Origin: Paraburkholderia atlantica
GTDB lineage: Bacteria; Pseudomonadota; Gammaproteobacteria; Burkholderiales; Burkholderiaceae
Reading direction: 5' to 3'
Length of the DNA: 64,000 nucleotides
Assembly (NCBI RefSeq): GCF_009362785.1
Contig: NZ_WHNQ01000032.1
Coordinates: forward strand, 1 to 64,000
Under the pieces are notes generated by a model. It was not told the origin of the DNA, made no database searches, and was given only the letters and a program-made list of their open reading frames with translations. The first letter of the stretch is position 1, and every line of letters begins with the position of its first letter. The translations under genes were made by a program, and so were the position numbers. Shown piece after piece: positions 26,064 through 34,416 of the stretch.

Positions 26064-26696
26064 ATGAAGCTTTATCACGCCAACGGGTCACCCAATTCGC
26101 GCCGCGTTCGCATCCTGCTCGCAGAAAAGGGACTCGACGTCCCGCTCATTCCTGTCGTTCTCGGGACCAGGGAGCAGTTTTCGGATGCCTACCGATCCAT
26201 CAATCCGCGTGTGGTCGTACCGACTCTCGTGCTCGACGACGGCACGGCCATCGGCGAAACGCCTGTCATCATGCGCTACCTCGACGACGCATTTGCGCAG
26301 ACACCTTTGTTTGGAACCACGGCGCAAGAAAAGGCCATCGTCGCCATGTGGGAGCGACGCGCGGAAACTGAAGGATTTGCGGCGGTGATGGAAGGCGTGC
26401 GCAACGCGGCGGCGGGGCTAAAAGGCCGTGCCGTTTCCGGGCCGCACGGGTACGAACAGATTCCCGAACTGGTCGAACGCAGCAAGCGGCGCGTGGCGAA
26501 TTTTTACGACGATATCGAGGCGAGACTGTCGAGTGTCCCGTTCGTTGCGGGCGAGTTCTATACCGCCGCGGACATCACGGCGCTGGTTGCGGTGGACTTT
26601 GCCATGCGCGCTTTTGCGATGCCGATCCCTGAACAACATGTCGCTGTCAGGAGATGGTACGAACGGGTTTCTGCACGCCCCAGCGCGGCAGCTTGA
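26064..26696 (+). CDS. Glutathione S-transferase
   Basis: 210 residues. An N-terminal thioredoxin-fold domain (MKLYHANGSPNSRRVRILL; GETPVIMRYLDD is the glutathione gamma-glutamyl site with cis-Pro region at VVPTLVLDDG) precedes a helical C-terminal domain with the N-capping motif FTAADITALVAVDF-like segment near 170. Third gene of the SDR operon (39-bp gap). Probably conjugates or reduces the product of the SDR steps, or detoxifies an electrophile. It is cytosolic. Confidence 0.9.
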   Translation: MKLYHANGSPNSRRVRILLAEKGLDVPLIPVVLGTREQFSDAYRSINPRVVVPTLVLDDGTAIGETPVIMRYLDDAFAQTPLFGTTAQEKAIVAMWERRAETEGFAAVMEGVRNAAAGLKGRAVSGPHGYEQIPELVERSKRRVANFYDDIEARLSSVPFVAGEFYTAADITALVAVDFAMRAFAMPIPEQHVAVRRWYERVSARPSAAA

Positions 26697-26906
26697 CGAG
26701 TTCTTCGCTTCGCCGTGTCCGCTTTGTCGAGTTTTGCACACATGGAGAACCGGAGGGTGGACGGCTCCTGCGGGTCGACACCGGCAGTTCGCACCGTGTG
26801 ACAAACGGAGTTTGACGCGGTCGCCGCTTCTCAGCGCCATCCAGTTGGCACAGGTCGGTCGTCCGCCGCTCGTCTTCGGTAAGCGCGCATTCGGCGACGG
26901 TCCGGC

Positions 26907-26927
26907 TTGACGCATTTAACGCGTCAA
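26907..26927. promoter_or_regulatory. Dyad operator upstream of the LacI-family gene
   Basis: TTGACGC-N7-GCGTCAA, perfect 7-bp arms, about 75 bp before the regulator start. Possibly autoregulatory. Confidence 0.5.
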
Positions 26928-26937
26928 AAAGCTTGCA

Positions 26938-26951
26938 TTTCGCGCGCGAAA
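26938..26951. promoter_or_regulatory. 14-bp perfect palindrome upstream of the LacI-family gene
   Basis: TTTCGCGCGCGAAA, with the central CG typical of LacI-family operators, 51 bp before the start codon. The better of the two candidates for the LacI-type protein itself. Confidence 0.5.
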
Positions 26952-27002
26952 AACTATCTTTGGTTAACAAAACGATTCTTCGCCTGGCACCGGAGGAGAC
27001 TC

Positions 27003-28022
27003 ATGCCGGCTACACGTATGATGATTGCGCGTCGAGCCGGCGTGAGCGTGGCCACGGTCGATCGTGTGCTGCGCGACGACCAGGGGGTTCGTCCGGAGAC
27101 AGCCGAGCGCGTCCATCTCGCGCTGGCCACGTTGCGTGACGAACGCGCAAGCCGCGGCCGGCCGGCGAAAACCACGTCATTCCGGGTCGCTTTCGTCTTA
27201 CCGCAAATCAACTCCCGCTTTCTCGATCAGGTCGAGCGCGATATTGCGCTGTCCGCCAGCTTCTTTCGCGAGCATCGTCTCGTCTCGTCGTTCTATCGTT
27301 GCGACCTGTCCAGCCAGCGCGACGCAACATCGCTCGCACAGCAACTGATCGACTATGACGCGCTCGTGCTCGTGCCGCTCGACTACCCGTGGGTCGAGCG
27401 AATGATCCAGGACATGACCGATGCGAATGTGCCGGTCGTCACCGTCTTTTCGGATTTACCGTCGAGTGCGCGGGCTGCGTATGTCGGCGTCGATAACCGG
27501 ATCGCTGGAAGAACGGCGGGTCTGCTGATGGGACGCTTCGTGGGCGCGCGCATCGGCACGGTCGCGGTGCTGTCGGCGTCGTCGCGTTTGCACGATCAGC
27601 TGGAGCGTCGTACGGGCTTCTCCCAGGTTCTCGAGGAAGACTTTCGCAACCTGCGCTGGCTGACCGAGCCCGACTTCGCCGAGGACGACGACAGCGCCGG
27701 TCTTGCTGTGCAAGGGCTGATGGCGGGGCACCCCGATCTCGTCGGCGTGTATGTGACGGGTGGTGGCATTTCCGGCATCGCATCGACGTTGCAGGAATCG
27801 GGTGACAAGACGCGCGTCGTGCTGATCGGCCACGAGTGCACGGCCGACACTCGGGCGCAACTGTCGGAGCGGGCGATCGACGTCATCCTCGATCAGGATG
27901 TGCGCGGCATCGTCCATTGCGCGGGGCTCGCCGCCATCAATTTACTGAACGACGTGCGCGGCGTGCTCGCCATTCCGACGCCCGAAACCCGTATTTATCT
28001 TCGTGAGAATGCGCATGCCTGA
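27003..28022 (+). CDS. LacI-family transcriptional regulator
   Basis: 339 residues. The N-terminal LacI HTH (MIARRAGVSVATVDRVLRD) is followed by a hinge and a type I periplasmic-binding-protein-like sensor domain (60-335; VAFVLPQINSRFLDQVE, GVYVTGGGISGI). The ATG at 27003 has GGAGGAG upstream. It is encoded first and in the same direction as the ABC transporter-DhaLK operon starting 115 bp later, so it most likely represses that operon and is relieved by the transported sugar or polyol. Confidence 0.9.
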   Translation: MPATRMMIARRAGVSVATVDRVLRDDQGVRPETAERVHLALATLRDERASRGRPAKTTSFRVAFVLPQINSRFLDQVERDIALSASFFREHRLVSSFYRCDLSSQRDATSLAQQLIDYDALVLVPLDYPWVERMIQDMTDANVPVVTVFSDLPSSARAAYVGVDNRIAGRTAGLLMGRFVGARIGTVAVLSASSRLHDQLERRTGFSQVLEEDFRNLRWLTEPDFAEDDDSAGLAVQGLMAGHPDLVGVYVTGGGISGIASTLQESGDKTRVVLIGHECTADTRAQLSERAIDVILDQDVRGIVHCAGLAAINLLNDVRGVLAIPTPETRIYLRENAHA

Positions 28023-28137
28023 AGCTCGCGACACGCGGACGGCTCGCTGAGTCTGCCAGAGCTCTAAATACAGCGTCCGGCGCATGGGCGCTGTCTGTCA
28101 TCAGGTTGGAGACCCGACGGAGACAAGGAGAAGAGAC

Positions 28138-29469
28138 ATGGTACGTCTTACGACAGCAAGGGTAATCGCGGCGCTGCTGGCGTCGCTGGGGCTGAGCTTC
28201 GGATCGGCGGCACACGCGCAGGGCAAGCAGTTGACGTTATGTTGGGCTGCATGGGACCCCGCCAATGCACTCGTCGAATTGTCGAAAGACTTTACGGCGA
28301 AAACCGGCATTGCGATGAAATTCGAGTTCGTGCCGTGGACGAGCTACGCGGACCGCTTTATCAATGAACTCAATTCGCACGGAAAACTTTGCGACCTCAT
28401 CATCGGAGATAGTCAGTGGATTGGCGGTGCCGCGGTCAATGGGCACTACGTGAAGCTCAATGATTTCTTCGACAAGAACAAGATTTCGATGAACGATTTC
28501 GTGCCGGCGACCGTCGTCGGCTACTCGGAATGGCCCAAGAACACGCCGAATTATTGGGCGCTGCCCGCAATGGCGGACGCCGTCGGCTGGACGTATCGCA
28601 AGGACTGGTTTGCAAGGCCCGAACTGCGCGCGGAGTTCAAACAGAAGTACAAGCGCGAACTCGAACCGCCCACTACGATGGATGAGCTCAAGCAGACAGC
28701 CGAGTTCTTTCAGGGCCGAAAGATCGACGGCAAAACCGTGTATGGCGTGTATATCTTCACAGAGCGCGGTTCGGAAGGGATCACGATGGGCGTGACCAAC
28801 ATGCTCTATAACTTTGGCTTTGAATACGAGGACCCGAAGAAGCCTTATCGCCTGGACGGCTTCGTGAATTCGCCAGGCGCCATCAAGGGGCTCGAATTCT
28901 ACAAGGCGCTTTACAAGTGTTGCACGGCGCCGGGCATGACGAACGCCTACATGCAGGAAGGGCTCGATGCGTTCAAGTCTGGCCAGGTCGCGATGCAGAT
29001 GAACTGGTTTGCCTTCTTCCCCGGACTGTACAAGGACCCGAATGTCGGCGGCGACAAGATCGGCTTCTTCGTCAATCCAAAAGAAACGAAACAGTTCACA
29101 CAGCTCGGCGGGCAAGGCATTTCCGTCGTGTCGTACTCAGACCACAAGACTGACGCGCTCGAATACATCAAGTGGTTTGCGCAGCCCGATGTGCAGAAGA
29201 AGTGGTGGCAACTCGGCGGCTACTCGGCGGCGAAGTCAGTGGTAGATGCGCCGGACTTTCCGAAGAGCGCGCCATTTGCGCCTACATTCCTGAAGTCGAT
29301 GGCGATCGTCAAAGACTTCTGGGCCGAGCCCGCGTATGCCGAGCTGCTGCTCGACATGCAAAAGCGCGTGCACGACTATGTGGTTGCCGATAAAGGCACC
29401 TCGAAGGAAGCGCTCGATCTGCTCGTCAAGGACTGGAACAAGGTCTTCAAGGCTGAAGGGAAGAACTAG
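28138..29469 (+). CDS. ABC transporter sugar-binding protein
   Basis: 443 residues. The signal peptide (MVRLTTARVIAALLASLG to AHAQ) is followed by a family-1 solute-binding fold (LTLCWAAWDPANALVELSKDF; VPWTSYADRFINELNSHG; NYWALPAMADAVGWTYR). Periplasmic receptor for a carbohydrate of the CUT1 importer class. AAGGAG precedes the start at 28138. First gene of the seven-gene transport and kinase operon. The DhaK/DhaL kinase downstream points to a small ketose or a polyol convertible to one. Confidence 0.92.
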   Translation: MVRLTTARVIAALLASLGLSFGSAAHAQGKQLTLCWAAWDPANALVELSKDFTAKTGIAMKFEFVPWTSYADRFINELNSHGKLCDLIIGDSQWIGGAAVNGHYVKLNDFFDKNKISMNDFVPATVVGYSEWPKNTPNYWALPAMADAVGWTYRKDWFARPELRAEFKQKYKRELEPPTTMDELKQTAEFFQGRKIDGKTVYGVYIFTERGSEGITMGVTNMLYNFGFEYEDPKKPYRLDGFVNSPGAIKGLEFYKALYKCCTAPGMTNAYMQEGLDAFKSGQVAMQMNWFAFFPGLYKDPNVGGDKIGFFVNPKETKQFTQLGGQGISVVSYSDHKTDALEYIKWFAQPDVQKKWWQLGGYSAAKSVVDAPDFPKSAPFAPTFLKSMAIVKDFWAEPAYAELLLDMQKRVHDYVVADKGTSKEALDLLVKDWNKVFKAEGKN

Positions 29470-29541
29470 CGTCATTGCACATGGACACGCGGACCGGCAA
29501 GCCGATCAATCTTGTCGGTCAGCGACAACAAGGAGTCAGGC

Positions 29542-30498
29542 ATGTTGGCAAACAAGCCTTTTCCTCCGGAAGGGTTGCAGACGCAAGCGCAGACGCGCGC
29601 TGCCGCACGCCTGCGCGGGCTGTCGGACCGGACGATCGCGTGGCTATTCATTCTTCCGACTATCGTGCTGCTGCTCGCCATCAACATCTTTCCGTTGATC
29701 TGGGCATTGCGGTTGTCGTTCACGAACTTCAAGTCGAACATGCCGAGCGTGCCCGCGCGCAATGTCGGTATCAGCAATTACACGGACATACTCACCGACG
29801 AAGACATCTGGTACGCCATGCAGGTGACGGCGCGCTTCGTGTTCTGGTCGGTCGGGCTCGAAGTGCTGCTCGGTTTCGGGCTCGCGCTGCTGATCAACCG
29901 GCAGTTCCGCGGCCATAGCTTCTGGACCACGCTGATTCTGCTGCCGATGATGCTTTCGCCCGCTGTGGTCGGCAACTTCTGGACCTTCCTGCTGCAACCG
30001 CAAACGGGACTTTTCAACGACATCGTCAGCTTTTTCACGGGCATTGCGCCCAACTCGTTCCAGATGATCGGCGACGTGCCGCTCGCGCCGTGGACCATCG
30101 TGATGGTCGATACGTGGATGTGGACGCCGTACGTGATGCTGATCTGTCTCGCGGGATTGCGTTCGATTCCGGACTACATCTACGAAGCGGCCGAAGTGGA
30201 CCGTGCTTCGCCGTGGCGGCAATTCTGGTCGATCACCTTGCCGATGACCCTGCCGTTCCTGATGCTTGCGATCCTCTTTCGCGGTATCGAGAACTTCAAG
30301 ATGTTCGACATGGTGAACCTGCTGACATCAGGCGGCCCGGGCTCCGTAACGGAAACTGTGTCGATCACGCTCAAGCGCGCTGCGTTCGAGAAGTGGCAGA
30401 CGGGGTACTCGTCCGCACTGGCGATCATCCTGTTCGTGGTGGTCTTCGGCGCGGCGAATATCTATGTGAAGGCACTCAACCGGGTGAAACAGCGATGA
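29542..30498 (+). CDS. ABC transporter permease (UgpA/MalF-like)
   Basis: 318 residues with six predicted membrane helices (first: TIAWLFILPTIVLLLAINIFP). The EAA loop reads YEAAEVDRASPWRQFWSITLP, the ATPase contact of binding-protein-dependent permeases. Inner membrane. AAGGAG fixes the start at 29542 rather than 29512. Overlaps the next permease by 4 bp (ATGA). Confidence 0.92.
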   Translation: MLANKPFPPEGLQTQAQTRAAARLRGLSDRTIAWLFILPTIVLLLAINIFPLIWALRLSFTNFKSNMPSVPARNVGISNYTDILTDEDIWYAMQVTARFVFWSVGLEVLLGFGLALLINRQFRGHSFWTTLILLPMMLSPAVVGNFWTFLLQPQTGLFNDIVSFFTGIAPNSFQMIGDVPLAPWTIVMVDTWMWTPYVMLICLAGLRSIPDYIYEAAEVDRASPWRQFWSITLPMTLPFLMLAILFRGIENFKMFDMVNLLTSGGPGSVTETVSITLKRAAFEKWQTGYSSALAIILFVVVFGAANIYVKALNRVKQR

Positions 30499-31448
30499 CA
30501 GACCTTGCGCTTCAACAGTCGGTGGTGGCGGCATCGCCGCGCAGCAAGACGTTCGCCGCCTTCATCGTTATCGCCTACGCACTGATTGCGGCCCTGCCGA
30601 TCGTATGGATCATCCTGACGAGCTTCAAGACGCAGGAAGACGCGGTTGCCTATCCGCCCGTCGTGGTTTTTCACCCGTCGATGGAGGGCTATGTGAATCT
30701 GTTCACCATCCGCTCGCGGCAGACGCCCGAGTTCATCGCGAGCTTGCCACCCGCTCAAACCTGGTATGACCGCGATGTGCGCAAGCGCAATATGGTGATT
30801 GCGGGGCCGTCGAAGGTGTTGCCGCGCTTCGTCAATTCGCTCGTGATCGGCTTCGGCTCGACCTTCCTGGCGGTTTTTCTCGGCACGCTCGCAGCCTATG
30901 CGTTCTCGCGTTTCAGGATTCCGCTTGCCGACGACTTGCTGTTCTTCATTCTGTCGACGCGGATGATGCCGCCCATCGCCGTCGCGATTCCCATCTTTCT
31001 GATGTATCGCGCTCTCGGCCTCTCCGATAGCTACCTCGGCATGATCGTGCTCTATACGGCGGTGAACGTGTCGCTCGCGGTTTGGCTGCTCAAAGGATTC
31101 ATGGACGAAATCCCGCGCGAATATGAGGAAGCAGCCCTCGTCGACGGATATACGCGGTTGCAGGCTTTCGTCAAGGTCGTGCTGCCCCAGGCGATCACGG
31201 GCATTGCCGCGACGGCCATTTTCTGTCTGATCTTTGCATGGAACGAGTACGCGTTCGCATTGCTGCTGACGAGCGGCGATGCACAGACGATGCCGCCGTT
31301 CATTCCGTTCATCATCGGCGAAGGCGGACAGGACTGGCCGGCCGTCGCGGCCGCCACGACGCTGTTCGTTCTGCCCATCCTGATCTTTACCGTTGTACTG
31401 CGCAAGCATCTGTTGCGCGGGATCACCTTTGGAGCAGTGCGCAAATGA
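30495..31448 (+). CDS. ABC transporter permease (UgpE/MalG-like)
   Basis: 317 residues, six membrane helices. The EAA loop is YEEAALVDGYTRLQAFVKVV-type near 215. Compared with standard MalG-type proteins it has an extended periplasmic loop after helix 1 (FTIRSRQTPEFIASLPPAQT), a feature shared with polyol-type CUT1 permeases that have two ATPases. Translation is coupled on both sides by ATGA overlaps. Confidence 0.92.
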   Translation: MTDLALQQSVVAASPRSKTFAAFIVIAYALIAALPIVWIILTSFKTQEDAVAYPPVVVFHPSMEGYVNLFTIRSRQTPEFIASLPPAQTWYDRDVRKRNMVIAGPSKVLPRFVNSLVIGFGSTFLAVFLGTLAAYAFSRFRIPLADDLLFFILSTRMMPPIAVAIPIFLMYRALGLSDSYLGMIVLYTAVNVSLAVWLLKGFMDEIPREYEEAALVDGYTRLQAFVKVVLPQAITGIAATAIFCLIFAWNEYAFALLLTSGDAQTMPPFIPFIIGEGGQDWPAVAAATTLFVLPILIFTVVLRKHLLRGITFGAVRK

Positions 31449-31639
31449 AAGCCCAACCTGCCATGCCGCGCCGCCGCCTGTTCCGACGGCGTTACTGTGA
31501 GGGCGCATCGACCGTGCTTATCGGCCTCGGCATTGCGATGCTCGTCCAGCCATTCACGGTCGATCTCTACACCTGGTCGTTTCCCGTGATTCTAGTGGGC
31601 GCACTGGCTTTCGTCGTCACCAGTCACTTCCCGGAGTGA
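31445..31639 (+). CDS. Small two-helix membrane protein of the ABC operon
   Basis: 64 residues: a very basic N-terminus (PRRRLFRRRY) then two membrane segments (ASTVLIGLGIAMLVQPF; FPVILVGALAFVVTSHF). It overlaps the upstream permease by 4 bp and ends 3 bp before the ATPase gene, so it is translationally embedded in the transporter. Small membrane proteins occupy comparable positions in the rhizobial glycerol ABC operon (glpU in glpSTPQUV), but I cannot claim homology. Possibly an accessory subunit. Confidence 0.75.
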   Translation: MKAQPAMPRRRLFRRRYCEGASTVLIGLGIAMLVQPFTVDLYTWSFPVILVGALAFVVTSHFPE

Positions 31640-31642
31640 GCC

Positions 31643-32758
31643 ATGTCGACGATCGTTCTCTCCAACCTTCATAAACGCTTCGGCGCCTTCACTGCGGTGC
31701 ACGATACGAATCTCACCGTGAGCAACGGCCGCTTCGTCGTGCTGCTCGGACCGTCCGGCTGCGGCAAAACGACGACGTTGCGCATGATTGCCGGGCTCGA
31801 ACTGCCGACCTCAGGCCAGATTTTGATCGACGGCGAAGATGTGACGGGATTGCGGGCGCGTCAACGCGACATTGCGTTTGTGTTTCAGATGTTCGCGCTC
31901 TATCCCCATATGACTGTGCGGAACAACATCGCCTTTCCGCTGAAGAACGAAGGCATTTCGCGCCGTGAGATTGCGGCGCGTGTCGATGCGGCCGCGCATA
32001 TGCTGCGCATCGAAAGTCTGCTCGACCGAAAGACGGGTGGGCTGTCGGGCGGCGATCGTCAACGCGTCGCCTTGGGCCGCGCGATTGTCCGGCACCCGAA
32101 GGCTTTTCTGATGGACGAGCCGCTGGGCACGCTCGACGCGGATTTCCGCGAACTGATGTGCCTTGAGTTGCGCAAGCTGCACAATGCGCTCAACGCAACG
32201 ACGGTCTACGTGACGCACGACCAACGGGAAGCGATGGCGATGGCCGACGACATCGTTGTGATGAGCGGCGGCGAGGTGCTGCAATCCGCGTCGCCGCATC
32301 AGGTCTATCACTTCCCAGCGACCGTGTTCGTTGGGAGCTTTATCGGCAGCCCCCCGATGAATTTTTTGGCCGTGGACGGCGGCGTCGAAGCGGGCGTGGA
32401 ATCGGTCTCGCTCCGCGGTGTGGCCGTGTCGGTGCCGCGCACTGTTGCATCCGCCGCGAAAGCGCTGCTTGGCGTGCGGCCCGAGCACGTCGTGATCGAC
32501 GAGCACAGTGCGTTGCGTGGACGCGTGATTGCCGACGAGTATCTCGGCTCGCATCAGATTCTGGTCGTCGAAACCGCGCTCGGCGTGGTGCGCGTGCGGG
32601 TCGGCAAGAACGAAGGAAGAGCGGCGGGAGCGCAGGTCGGGTTGTCGTTTCACAAGGAGCGCACGCTGATGTACGACGCATCCAGCGGCGTGCTGCTGCC
32701 CGGCGCTGTGCGGCAGATGGCCGTCAACGGACGCAGCAACGGAGGCGCTTATGTCTGA
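31643..32758 (+). CDS. ABC transporter ATPase (UgpC/MalK-like) 1
   Basis: 371 residues. Walker A GPSGCGKTT, signature LSGGDRQRVALGRA (Asp in place of the usual Gln after LSGG), Walker B AFLMDEPLGTLDA, H-loop VYVTHDQ. A C-terminal TOBE/OB regulatory region spans 240-371. Cytosolic face of the importer. It overlaps the second ATPase gene by 8 bp; having two different ATPases suggests a heterodimer, as in the glycerol GlpST system. Confidence 0.92.
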   Translation: MSTIVLSNLHKRFGAFTAVHDTNLTVSNGRFVVLLGPSGCGKTTTLRMIAGLELPTSGQILIDGEDVTGLRARQRDIAFVFQMFALYPHMTVRNNIAFPLKNEGISRREIAARVDAAAHMLRIESLLDRKTGGLSGGDRQRVALGRAIVRHPKAFLMDEPLGTLDADFRELMCLELRKLHNALNATTVYVTHDQREAMAMADDIVVMSGGEVLQSASPHQVYHFPATVFVGSFIGSPPMNFLAVDGGVEAGVESVSLRGVAVSVPRTVASAAKALLGVRPEHVVIDEHSALRGRVIADEYLGSHQILVVETALGVVRVRVGKNEGRAAGAQVGLSFHKERTLMYDASSGVLLPGAVRQMAVNGRSNGGAYV

Positions 32759-33770
32759 GATTCGCCTGCATGGGGTGACGAAGCGATTTGGCGATATCGT
32801 CGCGGTGGATGATGTGTCGTTCGACGTGAAAGAGGGCGAGTTCGTCGTGTTGCTCGGGCCGAGCGGCGCGGGCAAGACCACCACGTTGCGGCTGATCGCT
32901 GGTCTCGAACGCCCCGACGAAGGCGAGATATTCATCGACGGTGCCGCCGCGAAGGACATGCATCCGGCGGACCGAGACGTCGCCTTCGTCTTTCAGCAGT
33001 ATTCGCTGTACCCGCATCTGACGGTGTTTGGCAACCTGGCGTTTCCACTGCGCTCCCCGCGGCGGCGCGTGAGCGAGGCGGAAGTCACCGCGCGCGTGCA
33101 GATGGTCGCGCAGATGCTGCACATCGAGTCGAAACTTGGCAATCTGGCGACGCATCTGTCGGGCGGCGAGATGCAGCGAGTCGCCATCGGACGCGCGCTA
33201 GTGCGTCAGCCCAAGGTGTTTCTGATGGATGAGCCGCTGTCGTCGCTCGATGCGAAGTTGCGCGAGGAGATGCGAATCGAACTGAAGCGTCTGCATCGCA
33301 CGATCGGCGCGACGATCATCTACGTGACGCACGATCAGGTCGAAGCGACCACGCTTGCGGATCGCATCGGCATACTCGAGCAGGGACGCATCGTGCAGAT
33401 TGGTGCGCCGCGCGATGTGTATGGCAATCCCGCTTCACTTGGCGCTGCGCAACGTCTCGGCTCGCCGCCCATCAACCTGCTGCCGCCCATGTTGTTCGAT
33501 CCTTCCACGATGCCGGCCGGCGCGTCGACGGTCGCGATCCGGCCTGAAGACATCGTGCTGCACGCGCCTGATACGCGCGACGTGATCAATCTTCGCGTGC
33601 TTGAATATTCCCCGCTGCGACATCTGCTGATCATGGAGCGCGACGGCACCGCCATCGTCGCGACGACCATGACCGAGCGCAATTTCACGCCTGGGCAAAC
33701 AGTCGGCGTGTCGCTGCCTCCGCGCAGCCTTCTCTATTTCCGCTCCGACGGCAGGAGGATTCCGGCATGA
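32751..33770 (+). CDS. ABC transporter ATPase (UgpC/MalK-like) 2
   Basis: 339 residues. Walker A GPSGAGKTT, signature LSGGEMQRVAIGRA, Walker B VFLMDEPLSSLDA, H-loop IYVTHDQ, shorter TOBE region. Diverged from ATPase 1 throughout, so an old duplication or separate recruitment. Overlaps the DhaL gene by 4 bp (ATGA), which physically couples transport to the kinase. Confidence 0.92.
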   Translation: MSEIRLHGVTKRFGDIVAVDDVSFDVKEGEFVVLLGPSGAGKTTTLRLIAGLERPDEGEIFIDGAAAKDMHPADRDVAFVFQQYSLYPHLTVFGNLAFPLRSPRRRVSEAEVTARVQMVAQMLHIESKLGNLATHLSGGEMQRVAIGRALVRQPKVFLMDEPLSSLDAKLREEMRIELKRLHRTIGATIIYVTHDQVEATTLADRIGILEQGRIVQIGAPRDVYGNPASLGAAQRLGSPPINLLPPMLFDPSTMPAGASTVAIRPEDIVLHAPDTRDVINLRVLEYSPLRHLLIMERDGTAIVATTMTERNFTPGQTVGVSLPPRSLLYFRSDGRRIPA

Positions 33771-34402
33771 ACGGGAAAACGGTCATGGCGTGCATCGAGG
33801 CCGCGCATGCGACGCTAAAGAAACACACGGACGAGATCGCCGCGCTCGATCAGCAGATCGGCGATGGCGATCATATCTTCAACCTGTTGCGGGGCGTCGA
33901 TGCGCTGCTTGCGATGCGCGCCAATATCGAGGCCGAGGCGTTTGCGCCCGCGCTGGAACAGGCCGCCTCCAAATTGCTGTCGACGGTGGGCGGTTCGTCG
34001 GGGCCGCTGTTTTTTTCGTTGCTGCATGGCATGGCAAAGGCCGCGCAGAACGCGGACACAATGAGTGTGGAGGACGCGGCGCGGATCTTCGCCGCGGGTG
34101 TCGACGCCGTAGCCCAACGCGGCAAAGCCGGCATCCGCAGCAAGACGATGATGGACGTGCTCATCCCCGTCTCGTCACGCTTCGTGGAACTAGCCGAAGA
34201 TAGTGCGGCGCCCGAAGCCGTGCTCGATGCGCTGCCGCTGACGGCCGAAGAGGGCATGCGCGCGACGCGCGACATGCTCGCGACCAAGGGGCGCGCGTCG
34301 TTTCTCGGCGAGCGTGCGCGCGGGCACATCGATCCCGGCGCACGGTCGAGCCAGTTGATGATCAGTGCGATATGCGCGCGGCTCGCGCAGGACAGAGAGT
34401 GA
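33767..34402 (+). CDS. dhaL: Dihydroxyacetone-kinase-type subunit DhaL
   Basis: 211 residues, the all-helical nucleotide-binding subunit. QQIGDGDHIFNLLRG near 28 carries the three Asp that bind Mg-ADP; GGSSGPLFFSLL near 77 and GRASFLGERARGHIDPGA near 180 line the nucleotide pocket. In PTS-type Dha kinases DhaL keeps ADP bound and is rephosphorylated by DhaM. No dhaM gene lies in this window. Confidence 0.92.
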   Translation: MNGKTVMACIEAAHATLKKHTDEIAALDQQIGDGDHIFNLLRGVDALLAMRANIEAEAFAPALEQAASKLLSTVGGSSGPLFFSLLHGMAKAAQNADTMSVEDAARIFAAGVDAVAQRGKAGIRSKTMMDVLIPVSSRFVELAEDSAAPEAVLDALPLTAEEGMRATRDMLATKGRASFLGERARGHIDPGARSSQLMISAICARLAQDRE

Positions 34403-34416
34403 AAGGAGCGCAGACC

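Noticed and set aside
30462..31508. Long minus-strand frame (about 350 codons) opposite the ABC permease
   Set aside because: Arg/Asp/Gln-rich antisense shadow typical of high-GC genes; no ribosome site or family.
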